Shown piece after piece: positions 1-8,457 of a stretch of 64,000 bases of DNA (positions within the stretch are counted from its first letter, which is position 1; every line of letters begins with the position of its first letter). The DNA lies in contig NZ_QRUF01000003.1 in NCBI RefSeq assembly GCF_003458415.1, positions 106,387-170,386 of the forward strand, given 5' to 3'. The notes under the pieces are model-generated. The model was not told the DNA's origin. It ran no database searches and saw nothing but the letters and a program-made list of their open reading frames with translations. Made by a program: the position numbers and the translations under genes. This DNA comes from Collinsella sp. AF25-2LB (lineage in GTDB: Bacteria > Actinomycetota > Coriobacteriia > Coriobacteriales > Coriobacteriaceae).

Positions 1-2
1 GC

Positions 3-3000
3 GTCACCTATCTGATGGGTTACGAAGACGATGGCACCACGCCTATCATGAAGGCCGAGACGCCGCGCCTTAAGGCCGGTTCGTACACCATCGTCGCCTT
101 TAACAAGACGAGCTACGACATCCAAGCGACGAGCTATTCCACGTTTAGCCGCCTAGGGCTGACCGTGGGTAAGCATATCGCGCAAAAGCAGGTGAAGATT
201 GAGGACGGCAAACAGCTCGACGTGACGCTCGACGTCCCCACGTTTGACGTGGAGACGTATCGTGCCGAGCGCGGGCTGACGGCGGGCTCGGTTATCGCTG
301 ATTCGTCCGCGGTCGTTGGCGTGGAGACCGAGCTGCGCATTCATTACGAGCTCAAGGACAGCCAGGCTGCCAAGATTGAGATTCCGCTGGCCAAGGATGC
401 CGTCGGGGATGTGTCCGCAGGCTCTCGCGAAGCCGGCGCCAGCTCCGAGGCCATGTGGGCTGACACAACTTGGGAGGGCGACAACCTCGTTCTCAATATG
501 AATAAGGGCATGGGCGCCGATGTGTTTGTGCGCTTTAAGCCTAAGGCCGCGGGCATCTATGCCATCTCGCCGCTTATTACGCTGGGCGAGGTGACGTTGC
601 CGCTGGGAAGCACCACACTCGAGGTTAGCGGATCGCGCATCGAGGTCGACAGCACCGACGTTCACAGCCTACTGGGCAATGTGGCCTACGTATACGCAGC
701 GCCCGGAAAAAGCGTGCAGCTTACCGTGGGCGTGGGCGCCTCGGCCGCAAAGTACACCGGCAAGACCAATAAACTCGGCCGTGCCAAGATTGAATACGAC
801 CTGCCGCAGGATACGCTTGCCGCCGAGCGTGTGACGCTCGAAGCGCGCGTGGGCTCGACCGCTGCTGCCGCCGCTGCTGCCGAGGTAACGGCTCGCAATT
901 ATGTGCGCTATGTTCCGGGCGCTTCGGTCTGGAACTTTGATGTGACGTATCGTGGCGGTACGCAAAGCCTGGTCAAGGACGGCAAGGACACCGGCAAGAG
1001 TCTGTGGACCTTCCACCATCTGCCGCAAAAGAAGAACGCCTACTGGACGTTCGATATCACGCTCGAGGTGGGAAACGAAGAGGCCGCCGACACGCTCGAC
1101 CTGTACGTGGACTGCGTGGATGGCAAGACGGTGACGATTCCTCTGACTCAAAAGTCGCGCGAGGGCACCCATGTGCGCTATGTGGCGGAGTATGTGGACG
1201 AGGGTTACCTTAAGCTGCTCGACGAGTTTAACAAGGCGAATGACTCGACCTATGTGAACTGCGGCAACTTTGAGCAGATCTTTATGCCGCAGACCTACCG
1301 CATCTCCAATGCTCAGCTTATGACCATGCTGAGTTTTGACGCCAACGCTTCGGCCAAAAAGCATTCCGCCGCGGCCGAGGAGCGCCAGCAGGAGTTCTCG
1401 AATGCCGTGCAGCAGTGGCACGAGTATATGATGGATAACTCGTTTAATGATGTCGACGAGGCCTTTAACGACGCGATTGACCAGATGGTCGCTGATGCGT
1501 TTGCCGAGGAGGACGAGAACGGTAAAGAGGACGAAGCCCAAGGTGGAGCTGCCCGTAAGGCTCGTCGCGCCCCTGCCGCCAGCGACGGCGAGGGTGATGG
1601 TGCTGGCAACGACGAGGCCGCGCAGTTTGCGGCTGAGCTCAAGGCCGCGGTCGGCGGGTCGGCGGCGCTGCTGACCCAGCAGGGCGACAGCTATGGCGTC
1701 AATGTGGACAAGATGATCTTTGAGGATGCTTACGGCACCAGCGAGGATTGGTATCAGGAACTCGCGGCGGCCCAGGGCGCGAACGCTGCGGATGCGGCCG
1801 CCATCAAGGAGCTCGTCGACCATGCATCGCGAGCGGAGTTTATTGCCCAGCAGGCCGAGGATCTGGTGGGCCAGTCGATGGGTATCGGCCAGCTCAACCA
1901 ATACGGAAGCTGGAATGACGCAACCGCTGCGGCGCTCAACAAGTGTGCGGGCATTAAGGCCAGCGAGTACAACGGCCAGTCGACGAGCGGGTTTAACGAT
2001 TTGGGCCAGGCGCTCGGCAGCTCGCTGAGCTACAAGGCGGCTGACGACGATACCGTCAAGGGCTTTAAGGTCGCCGCGCCCGATGGCGAGCAGACGGCCT
2101 ATATCGAGTCGGAATTTATCGAGAACTCCAATAACAACAAGAACCAGGCGCTTCTGTTTAACTCGATCGCCATGCAGTGCGACATTCTGGACGACCTGTA
2201 CGACAACTGGAATGTGGTCCATAGCCTCAACAACTCCAAGGTGCGCGGATGGCTCATGGCCTGGAAGCTCAACGGCGACGTGAGCGCCCATATGAAGCTC
2301 ATCCGCACGATCCGTTCGCTCAAGAGCTATAAGATCGAGTGCGAGATGTTCGGACAGGTCTTTAAGACCGATGCGTGGAAGGCGGCCGGCCAGGCGTTTC
2401 CCGCGGCGACCCAGGGTATCGGCATCTTTACCGGCATTTACGGCGTGAACGATGCCAGCAAGAACTGGGAGAACGTGAACGTCCGTATGCAGAAGGTGAA
2501 GGGCGAGCGCGAGGGCTATGAGCTTCAGCATACGCGCTTGCTTGCCAAGCCCGAGAAGACCGAGGACGACTGGAAGTGCATTTACGCGCTGCGTGACGCC
2601 ATGGAGAAGGCGCGTGCGTTTGAGGATCTGCTGTATCGCCAGCTCTGCCACGACAGCACCGATGTGGCGGTGGGCTCCATTATGACAATCGCCGGCGTGC
2701 TGACGGCCGGTTCGGCGGGTACCGTGGTGGGCGCCGCCTATGATGCAGCTTCGACCAGCGTAGGTTCGGAGCGCGCGATTAAGCTGACCAATGCCGAATG
2801 CGCCTACGATGTTGCCTGCGAGCAGGTGGAGCGCGCGTGCCAGAATCGCATTACGGTCAACTGGGGCGAGCTGACCGATGCCGAGGTCTACAAGGCCAAC
2901 AAGGACGGCTTGATCTCGGACGAGAAGATGCAGTCGATCTTCGAGGCGCGTTATCGCAATGTGCCTGCCAAGGCAGCACCCGACCCTGCGGGCGTGGTGT

Positions 3001-4469
3001 ACGAGGGCCTGCTGTCCAATACGGTTGAAGGCGCGGCGGTTGAGCTGTGGAGCGCCGACGATGCGGCCGGTACCAATGCGGTGCGTTGGGATGCCGAGGG
3101 GTATGAGCAGGACAATCCGCTTGCAACGGGTGCGGACGGTGCGTACAACTGGAATACGCCGACCGGCTGGTATCAAGTGCGCGTGACCAAGGACGGGTAT
3201 GAGGAGGCGCGTTCGGCTTGGCTGCGCGTGCCGCCGATTCAGACTGAGGTGAACATTGGCTTGGTGTCGACGGCGGCGCCCGAGGTAGCTTCGGCCCATG
3301 CCTATACCGATTGCATCGAGGTTGAGTTTGCGCAGTATATGGATGCGAGCGACGATGCCCTGGTCGCATTGTGCGCGCAGGGCTTGGGCGACGTGACGTA
3401 TACGTGGCTCGACAAGCAGGACGATCCCAATGGCAAGCCGCTGTCACGCGTGCTGCGTATTCGCTATGCCGATGCGCGTGAGGCGGGCTCGACGGTGGCG
3501 TTTGAGCTCGACGGTGCTCGCAACTACGCCGGCACGGCCATGGCGCGCTGGGCAAGTGGCGAGCTTGTCGTGGGCGTTCGTGCCGACAAACTCAAACTCA
3601 ACGTGGAGCAGGCCGTGACCATGCTTGATGGCAGTGACTTTGAGCTGGTGGCGCACGTGACCGATAAGGCGGGCAAGCCGTTTGCGGGCGCCAAGGTTAG
3701 TGTTGGGCTGGAGTCCTCGGCTATCTGCTCTGTCGATGCCACCCAGGCCGTGACGGGCGAGGACGGTGCGGCGACGTTTGTGCTGCATGGTGCTCTGCCC
3801 GGTTTGACGACGTTGACGGCGGCGGTGGGCGGCACGGCGCTGTCCAAGCAGGTCGACGTTCGCGTGTCTGCCGAGGCAGTGCGACCGGCGCGACCGGTGG
3901 CGACGATTGGTGCGACGACGTTTGGTGCATGGTCGCCCAAGGAGAACTACATTACGGTGCCCAAGGGCACGAAGCTGGAGCTTTCTGCCGAGGATGGCGC
4001 GACGATTTGGTACACCACCAACGACACCTGCCCCTGCCGTGACGAAGGCCGTGTAAAGTACACCGAGCCCATTGCGCTCGATAGCAACATGTATGTGCGC
4101 ATTGCGGCACAGCGCCCTGGCATGTCGTACAGCGAGTATTCCGAGCGTCTGAACATTACGATTACGGTGACCGATGAGGCGGCGCCTGATCCGACGCCCG
4201 ATCCGGACCCGACGCCTGGCGACGGCGAGCAGGGCGGCGGTGCGGATGGCTCTGGCGGCACCGGGGTACCTGCGGGCGGTTCGACTTCGACGACGACCAC
4301 GGTGACGACGAACAAGTCCAAGGGTAAGGGCGAGAACGACAAGAAGTCCGGCGGCACGGAGCTCGCCAGCACGGGTGACTCCACCGCGATGACGGTCGCC
4401 GCCTTGGGCATCGCCGGCGCAACCGTTGCCGCGGCCGGCATCGCCGCGACCAAGCGTCGCAAGCGTTAG
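3..4469 (+). CDS. Large sortase-anchored surface protein, 5'-truncated by the window edge
   Basis: The frame is open to the first base, so the start and any signal peptide lie upstream; 1488 residues are visible. The middle is acidic and Ala-rich with no domain I recognise. Toward the C-terminus come, in order, a carboxypeptidase-regulatory-like beta domain (about nt 3000-3240), an Ig/Big-like domain (about 3580-3880), and a chitobiase C-terminal-like domain (about 3900-4160) with an 'IWYTTND' core. A Pro/Asp then Gly/Ser/Thr-rich wall-spanning linker follows. The tail has the layout of a sortase substrate: LASTGD (nt 4362-4379), a hydrophobic Ala/Gly-rich stretch, and KRRKR before the stop. 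The motif is LAxTG rather than LPxTG. I infer a covalently wall-attached adhesin or matrix-binding protein; its ligand cannot be read from the sequence. Confidence 0.85.
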   Translation, partial: VTYLMGYEDDGTTPIMKAETPRLKAGSYTIVAFNKTSYDIQATSYSTFSRLGLTVGKHIAQKQVKIEDGKQLDVTLDVPTFDVETYRAERGLTAGSVIADSSAVVGVETELRIHYELKDSQAAKIEIPLAKDAVGDVSAGSREAGASSEAMWADTTWEGDNLVLNMNKGMGADVFVRFKPKAAGIYAISPLITLGEVTLPLGSTTLEVSGSRIEVDSTDVHSLLGNVAYVYAAPGKSVQLTVGVGASAAKYTGKTNKLGRAKIEYDLPQDTLAAERVTLEARVGSTAAAAAAAEVTARNYVRYVPGASVWNFDVTYRGGTQSLVKDGKDTGKSLWTFHHLPQKKNAYWTFDITLEVGNEEAADTLDLYVDCVDGKTVTIPLTQKSREGTHVRYVAEYVDEGYLKLLDEFNKANDSTYVNCGNFEQIFMPQTYRISNAQLMTMLSFDANASAKKHSAAAEERQQEFSNAVQQWHEYMMDNSFNDVDEAFNDAIDQMVADAFAEEDENGKEDEAQGGAARKARRAPAASDGEGDGAGNDEAAQFAAELKAAVGGSAALLTQQGDSYGVNVDKMIFEDAYGTSEDWYQELAAAQGANAADAAAIKELVDHASRAEFIAQQAEDLVGQSMGIGQLNQYGSWNDATAAALNKCAGIKASEYNGQSTSGFNDLGQALGSSLSYKAADDDTVKGFKVAAPDGEQTAYIESEFIENSNNNKNQALLFNSIAMQCDILDDLYDNWNVVHSLNNSKVRGWLMAWKLNGDVSAHMKLIRTIRSLKSYKIECEMFGQVFKTDAWKAAGQAFPAATQGIGIFTGIYGVNDASKNWENVNVRMQKVKGEREGYELQHTRLLAKPEKTEDDWKCIYALRDAMEKARAFEDLLYRQLCHDSTDVAVGSIMTIAGVLTAGSAGTVVGAAYDAASTSVGSERAIKLTNAECAYDVACEQVERACQNRITVNWGELTDAEVYKANKDGLISDEKMQSIFEARYRNVPAKAAPDPAGVVYEGLLSNTVEGAAVELWSADDAAGTNAVRWDAEGYEQDNPLATGADGAYNWNTPTGWYQVRVTKDGYEEARSAWLRVPPIQTEVNIGLVSTAAPEVASAHAYTDCIEVEFAQYMDASDDALVALCAQGLGDVTYTWLDKQDDPNGKPLSRVLRIRYADAREAGSTVAFELDGARNYAGTAMARWASGELVVGVRADKLKLNVEQAVTMLDGSDFELVAHVTDKAGKPFAGAKVSVGLESSAICSVDATQAVTGEDGAATFVLHGALPGLTTLTAAVGGTALSKQVDVRVSAEAVRPARPVATIGATTFGAWSPKENYITVPKGTKLELSAEDGATIWYTTNDTCPCRDEGRVKYTEPIALDSNMYVRIAAQRPGMSYSEYSERLNITITVTDEAAPDPTPDPDPTPGDGEQGGGADGSGGTGVPAGGSTSTTTTVTTNKSKGKGENDKKSGGTELASTGDSTAMTVAALGIAGATVAAAGIAATKRRKR

Positions 4470-4506
4470 GTTTTGGCGACAACGCCCATTCTCGGCTTTT
4501 GCAAGA

Positions 4507-4723
4507 TCTCAATCTGTAACACCAAGCCAGATATTTGGGTTCCAGGTGTTACAGATTGAGACAAACTGTTCGGCCGCCAACCTAACGTCTCGATCTGTAA
4601 CACGTAGCGAGGAATTTGGCCTCCAACTGTTACAGATTGAGACAAAGCGGGGGGCGGCTGGAGAAATATCTCGATCTGTAACAACTACAAGGCTCAACAG
4701 GGCCTAACTGTTACAGATTGAGA
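4507..4723. repeat. Array of six alternating-orientation 15-mers (three hairpins)
   Basis: Six copies of TCTCRATCTGTAACA occur in strictly alternating orientation at 4507, 4547, 4588, 4628, 4669 and 4709. Spacers are 25, 26, 25, 26 and 25 bp. Each left/right pair forms a hairpin; the first pair is a perfect 17-bp inverted repeat with a 21-nt loop. The array fills the gap between two convergent genes. A second array with the same 15-mer lies at 22019-22316. Orientation alternates, so this is not a standard CRISPR array. Confidence 0.9.
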
Positions 4724-4748
4724 CAAAACGACCGGGCAAGTCCCCAAC

Positions 4749-4779
4749 CACCACAAAGGTGCCTGTCCCCATCGTGGTG
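4749..4779. repeat. Hairpin with GTCCCC loop (dispersed GGGGAC family)
   Basis: CACCAC (4749-4754) pairs with GTGGTG (4774-4779), and the loop contains GCCTGTCCCC. It belongs with the GGGGAC/GTCCCC hairpins at 37.2, 40.8, 49.25, 53.1 and 62.3 kb. The stem is short, so its function is unclear. Confidence 0.45.
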
Positions 4780-4795
4780 ATCGGGCGGCCGGCAT

Positions 4796-4834
4796 AAAAA
4801 AAGTCCCCGCCGGGCGTGTGCTCGACGGGGACTT
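4796..4834 (-). terminator. Rho-independent terminator of nfnAB
   Basis: AAGTCCCCGCCG pairs with CGACGGGGACTT around a 10-nt loop, with one mismatch. Read on the minus strand, a run of seven U follows the stem. It lies just downstream of the nfnB stop codon. Confidence 0.8.
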
Positions 4835-4863
4835 TGCCGTTTGGTGGCTAGCGCCGCAGGTGA

Positions 4864-6273
4864 TTACTCGCCCAGCAGGCTCTTGGTGATCGAAGCGGCG
4901 GCCTTCTTGCCGGCGCCCATCGCCAGAATGACCGTAGCGGCACCGGTGACGATGTCACCGCCGGCCCAGATGCGGGGATCGGTGGTCTGGCCGGTCTCCT
5001 CGTCGGCAACGATGTAGCCCCACTTGTTGAGCTCCATCTTGCCGCCGATCTTGGCAGCGAAGGGGTTGGCGTTGGTGCCGATAGCCGAGATCGCGACGTC
5101 GCAGGGGATCTCCTCGATGGCGCCCTCGATGGGCACCGGGCGACGACGGCCGGACTCGTCGGGCTCGCCGAGCTCCATCTTCTGGACCTTGACGGCGCAC
5201 ACGGAGCCGTCTTCGCCAGCGACAAACTCGAGCGGGGAGACAAGCGGCAGAACCTCGACGCCCTCGGCCTTGGCATGGTGCAGCTCGGCGCGACGGCAGG
5301 GCATCTCGTCCTCGGTACGGCGGTAAGCGATGATGGCGTGCTCGGCGCCCAGACGCTTGGCGGTACGGACGGCGTCCATAGCCACGTTGCCGCCGCCAAA
5401 GACAACGACGTTCTTGCCGTGCTTGGTGGGGGTGTCGTACTCGGGGAACTTGTTGGCCTTCATCAGGTTCACGCGGGTGAGGTACTCGTTTGCGAAGAAG
5501 ACGTTGGGCAGGTTCTCGCCGGGGACGTTGAGGAACTTGGGCAGGCCAGCGCCGGTCGCCACGTAGATGGCGTCGAAGCCCTGCTCGAACAGCTCCTCGG
5601 CCGTGGCCATATTGCCCACGACGGAGTTGTACTCAAACTTGACGCCCATGTCCTCCAGGCCGTCAATCTCGCGCTTGACGACCGCCTTGGGCAGACGGAA
5701 CTCGGGGATGCCGTAGACCAGCACGCCGCCGCCGGTGAAGAAGGCCTCGAAGACGGTAACGTCAAAGCCGTTACGGGCGAGCTCGCCGGCGCAGGTGATG
5801 CCGGACGGGCCGGAGCCGACGACGGCGACCTTCTTGCCGTTCTTGGGGGCCATCTTGGGCGTGGAGGCGAGCTCGGGGCGATCACCCAGGAAGCGCTCGA
5901 GCTGGCCGATGGCCACGGGCTCGGACTTCTTACCACGGATGCACTTGCCCTCGCACTGGTTCTCCTGCGGGCAGACGCGGCCGCAGATGGCGGGAAGCAT
6001 GGAGTCCTCGCGGATGGTATCGAGAGCGCCGCCGAAGTCCTTCGCGCGGATCTGCTCGATAAAGCGGGGAATGTTGATGTTGACGGGGCAGCCCTCAACA
6101 CAGAACGGCTTCTTGCAGTTGAGGCAGCGCTCGGCCTCGGCCAGCGCCATCTCCTCGGTGAAGCCCTTGTCGACGGGGCGGAAGTCGCAGGCGCGCTCGG
6201 CAGCCGGCTCCTCGTTATCGGGGGTGCGGGGCGACTTCATATCGGCAACGAAACGACCGTTAACTAGTGGCAT
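4864..6273 (-). CDS. nfnB: NADH-dependent ferredoxin:NADP+ oxidoreductase, large subunit (GltD-like)
   Basis: This 469-residue protein matches the NfnB / glutamate-synthase-small-subunit family in length and layout. The N-terminal ferredoxin-like region has two cysteine groups for [4Fe-4S] clusters: C50LNCKKPFCVEGC62 and a CGRVCPQENQCEGKC block near residue 100. These are followed by a GSGPSG FAD-binding loop near 150 and a GGGNVAMD NAD(P)-binding loop. The start ATG overlaps the end of the upstream nfnA gene by 10 bp, so the two are translationally coupled. Pairing with nfnA, with no large GltB subunit nearby, favours electron-bifurcating transhydrogenase (or the related sulfide dehydrogenase) over glutamate synthase. 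It probably links NADH, NADPH and reduced ferredoxin pools in the cytoplasm. Confidence 0.85.
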   Translation of the reverse strand: MPLVNGRFVADMKSPRTPDNEEPAAERACDFRPVDKGFTEEMALAEAERCLNCKKPFCVEGCPVNINIPRFIEQIRAKDFGGALDTIREDSMLPAICGRVCPQENQCEGKCIRGKKSEPVAIGQLERFLGDRPELASTPKMAPKNGKKVAVVGSGPSGITCAGELARNGFDVTVFEAFFTGGGVLVYGIPEFRLPKAVVKREIDGLEDMGVKFEYNSVVGNMATAEELFEQGFDAIYVATGAGLPKFLNVPGENLPNVFFANEYLTRVNLMKANKFPEYDTPTKHGKNVVVFGGGNVAMDAVRTAKRLGAEHAIIAYRRTEDEMPCRRAELHHAKAEGVEVLPLVSPLEFVAGEDGSVCAVKVQKMELGEPDESGRRRPVPIEGAIEEIPCDVAISAIGTNANPFAAKIGGKMELNKWGYIVADEETGQTTDPRIWAGGDIVTGAATVILAMGAGKKAAASITKSLLGE

Positions 6274-7103
6274 GCGCAGCTCTTTTCCTCATAGGCCTTG
6301 AGGGACTCGCCCTCTTCGGAACGGTAAGCGGCCTGGCGGGCACGAAGGTCATCCCAGTCGACCAGGGTGGCATCGAAGTCGGGGCCGTCGACGCAAGCGA
6401 ACTTGGTCACGCCGCCCACCTCGACGCGGCAGCAGCCGCACATACCGGTGCCGTCAACCATGATGGGGTTGAGGGACGCGGTGATGGGGGTGTCGTACTT
6501 CTGGGCGGTGAGGGTCGAGAACTTCATCATCGGAACGGGGCCGACACAGAAGACCTGGCTCACGGCCTTGTCCTGCAGTAGGCGCTCCAGCGGAGCGGTA
6601 ACAACGCCCTGCTCGCCGTAGGAACCGTCGTCAGTGGTGATGTGGATGTGGTCCTCGTCGAGGAGCTCGCGGAACTGGTCCTCCATGAGCAGGAGGTCCT
6701 TGGTGCGGGCGCCCATGATGGCGTGCACCTCGTGACCGGTCTCGACCAGGTGCTTGGCGACCGGGAAGGCAATTGCCAGGCCGACGCCGCCGCCAATGAC
6801 GGCGCAGGGGCCCTCGGCCATCTCGGTGGGAACGCCCAGCGGGCCCACGACGTCGCGCAGCGACTCGCCGGCCTCGTAGGTGGAAAGCAGTTCGGTGGTC
6901 TTGCCGATCACCATGAAGATGAACTCGACCCAGCCCTCGTCACCGTTCCAGCCGGCCAGGGTAAACGGGACGCGCTCGCCCGTCTCGTTGGCGCGAACCA
7001 TGAGGAACTGTCCAGCGTGCGCATGCTTGGCGATTGCAGGCGCCTCGATGCGGAACTTGAACACCTTCTCCGAGAACTGCGTCTTCTCCAGGATCTTATA
7101 CAT
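6264..7103 (-). CDS. nfnA: NfnA: FAD/[2Fe-2S] subunit of ferredoxin:NADP+ oxidoreductase
   Basis: This 279-residue protein belongs to the ferredoxin-NADP reductase / PyrK-like superfamily. It has an FAD-binding beta-barrel at the N-terminus, a GGGVGLAIAFP nucleotide-binding loop near the middle, and a [2Fe-2S] cysteine set near the C-terminus (MCGCCRVEVGG...FAC). It ends CACH. Start ATG at 7103 has AGAGGGG upstream. It is the promoter-proximal gene of a two-gene unit with nfnB. In characterised Nfn complexes this subunit holds the NADH-binding FAD and passes one electron stream toward ferredoxin via NfnB. Family assignment is secure. Nfn versus sulfide dehydrogenase cannot be told from sequence alone. 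Confidence 0.85.
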   Translation of the reverse strand: MYKILEKTQFSEKVFKFRIEAPAIAKHAHAGQFLMVRANETGERVPFTLAGWNGDEGWVEFIFMVIGKTTELLSTYEAGESLRDVVGPLGVPTEMAEGPCAVIGGGVGLAIAFPVAKHLVETGHEVHAIMGARTKDLLLMEDQFRELLDEDHIHITTDDGSYGEQGVVTAPLERLLQDKAVSQVFCVGPVPMMKFSTLTAQKYDTPITASLNPIMVDGTGMCGCCRVEVGGVTKFACVDGPDFDATLVDWDDLRARQAAYRSEEGESLKAYEEKSCACH

Positions 7104-7208
7104 AGAACCCCTCTCTTGTTAGGGCCGCCGAACCGTGCCTCCACGGAAATGGACGGTAGCCCGAATAAAACCGTACGCGCACAGGCGTTGTGCAGACATA
7201 CGGTGCAA

Positions 7209-7214
7209 ATTATA
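7209..7214 (-). promoter_or_regulatory. -10 element for nfnAB
   Basis: On the minus strand the sequence reads GGGTATAATTTGC, a perfect TATAAT about 105 nt upstream of the nfnA ATG. No convincing -35 lies 16-18 nt further upstream. The long leader in between has no structure I can name. Confidence 0.5.
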
Positions 7215-7292
7215 CCCTCATGGACATGTCACTTACGTGTGTCTTCGGCTGTTGGGAGCAGGGTTTATCCACTTTGGCCTACCAAAGGGGAG

Positions 7293-7458
7293 AGGTTTAT
7301 TTTGGTCAGTTTTATCAGGTAAAACGGCAAATGGGGCCGGCCTCGGGTTGTGATGAGGCCGGCCCCCTTTGGGGTGCTATGCATGTATGTCGGCGCGCGG
7401 TTGATTGCGATGCCGCAACTGGGGCGTTTCCGCAGGTAAAACCTGCCAAAATAAACCT
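7293..7458. repeat. 166-bp imperfect inverted-repeat element
   Basis: AGGTTTATTTTGGTCAGTTT (from 7293) matches the reverse complement of 7435-7458 with four mismatches over 24 bp. The element spans most of the gap between nfnA and pth and encloses a strong GC hairpin. It looks like a small palindromic insertion of the kind seen elsewhere in this window, but the ends differ from the other families. Confidence 0.55.
7333..7370. terminator. Strong GC hairpin, probable terminator for pth
   Basis: GGGGCCGGCCTC (7333-7344) is the perfect complement of GAGGCCGGCCCC (7355-7366) around a 10-nt loop, followed by CTTT. It is the nearest strong stem downstream of pth on the minus strand, although the U-tract on that side is poor. 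Confidence 0.5.
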
Positions 7459-7476
7459 GTTCCTAAATGATAGGTT

Positions 7477-8106
7477 TTAGTGCTTGCCGTTGGCGGAGGC
7501 GGCGCCGTTGACATGGTCGCGGGCATAGACCACGCCGTGCACGATCGCCAGGCCGGCGGCGTCGGCCGCGCGGGCGCAGGTGTCCTGGAAATCCTCGGCC
7601 TCGCGGGCGCGCAGCTGCTTAAGAACGTAGTCGGCGACGGCCATCTTGCCGGGAGGGTTGCCGATGCCGGTGCGGATGCGGCTGAAGTCGCGGCTGCCCA
7701 TCTTGTCGATGATGGAGCGCAGGCCGTTGTGACCGGCGTGGCCGCCGCCCACCTTAACGCGGACGTCGCCGGCGGGAATATCGAGCTCGTCGTGGATTAC
7801 GAGCAGCTCCTCGGCCTTGATCTTGTACTCGCGGCAGAGCTTGGAGATGGGGCCACCCGAGGTATTCATATACGACTGCGGCTTGACCAGTACAATCTGG
7901 CGCTTACCGCCCTCTTCCTCGGGATCGTTGATGTTGATGAGCGCGACCTCGGCGCCTGCTTGGTTTTTCCAGTACGTGACGCCGGCCTGACGGGCCAGCT
8001 CGTCGATTGCTTTGAAACCAGCGTTGTGACGGGTCTCGGCATATTCCTCGCCAGGGTTGCCAAGTCCGGCAACCATGCGAATCTTAAGCGGCTGTGCAGC
8101 TGCCAT
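7477..8106 (-). CDS. pth: Peptidyl-tRNA hydrolase
   Basis: This 209-residue cytoplasmic enzyme frees tRNA from prematurely released peptidyl-tRNA. Family signatures are clear: GLGNPGEEYAETRHNAGF near the N-terminus contains the catalytic His, and a DELDIPAGDVRVKVGGGHAGHNGL segment contains the conserved Asp and His/Asn residues. A short MAAAQPLKIR extension precedes the usual start of the fold, but the ATG at 8106 has AAGGA at good spacing. glmU and prs lie upstream on the same strand, a common order in Gram-positive genomes. Here pth is separated from prs by about 1.9 kb holding the nuclease-like gene and two repeat elements. Confidence 0.95.
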   Translation of the reverse strand: MAAAQPLKIRMVAGLGNPGEEYAETRHNAGFKAIDELARQAGVTYWKNQAGAEVALININDPEEEGGKRQIVLVKPQSYMNTSGGPISKLCREYKIKAEELLVIHDELDIPAGDVRVKVGGGHAGHNGLRSIIDKMGSRDFSRIRTGIGNPPGKMAVADYVLKQLRAREAEDFQDTCARAADAAGLAIVHGVVYARDHVNGAASANGKH

Positions 8107-8220
8107 GTTTATCCTTTCGTTGATTTGTCGCCTGCTATGGTGAGCGACCCTGTTGCCGCTGTCAAATGGAGGGTAATTGAGGGCGTTTAGGGGCGTTTGG
8201 ACGGCCGTCGAAATCAGAGG

Positions 8221-8424
8221 TGGACAGTTAGTTCAGATACGTATAAGTTCTGAGGACTCGAAGTGCTCAATTCAATGCCGATACGTTGTTTCGGAGCTTT
8301 AGTTAGTCCATATGGCGCTGTTTTGAAGTCTACCCTGCCTTCAAATAGGGCGAATGGTATAGAGATAGCTGCAAAACAGCCTAATTCAATGTGTCCATCT
8401 ATACGTATCTGAACTAACTGTCCA
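8221..8424. repeat. 204-bp element with perfect 25-bp terminal inverted repeats (copy 1)
   Basis: The left end 8221-8245 begins TGGACAGTTAGTTCAGATAC. It is the exact reverse complement of 8400-8424. The interior is AT-richer than the surrounding genes and has no ORF. A second copy lies at 9749-9950. The structure is like a MITE or long REP element without a transposase. The 350-bp gap before pth holds little else. Confidence 0.9.
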
Positions 8425-8457
8425 GTCCTGTTCGGCGGCGCGCGGGTGATTCGCCGT

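Noticed and set aside
669..3299. 876-codon ORF on the minus strand
   Set aside because: It is the shadow of the surface-protein gene in GC-rich DNA; its translation is rich in Arg/His/Leu without domains.
4507..4723. CRISPR array
   Set aside because: Repeats alternate in orientation, are only 15 bp long and no cas gene is nearby; the spacers also show weak similarity among hairpin loops.
4864..7103. Glutamate synthase small subunit with a partner
   Set aside because: No large gltB subunit is nearby; the overlapping NfnA-type gene points to Nfn or sulfide dehydrogenase.
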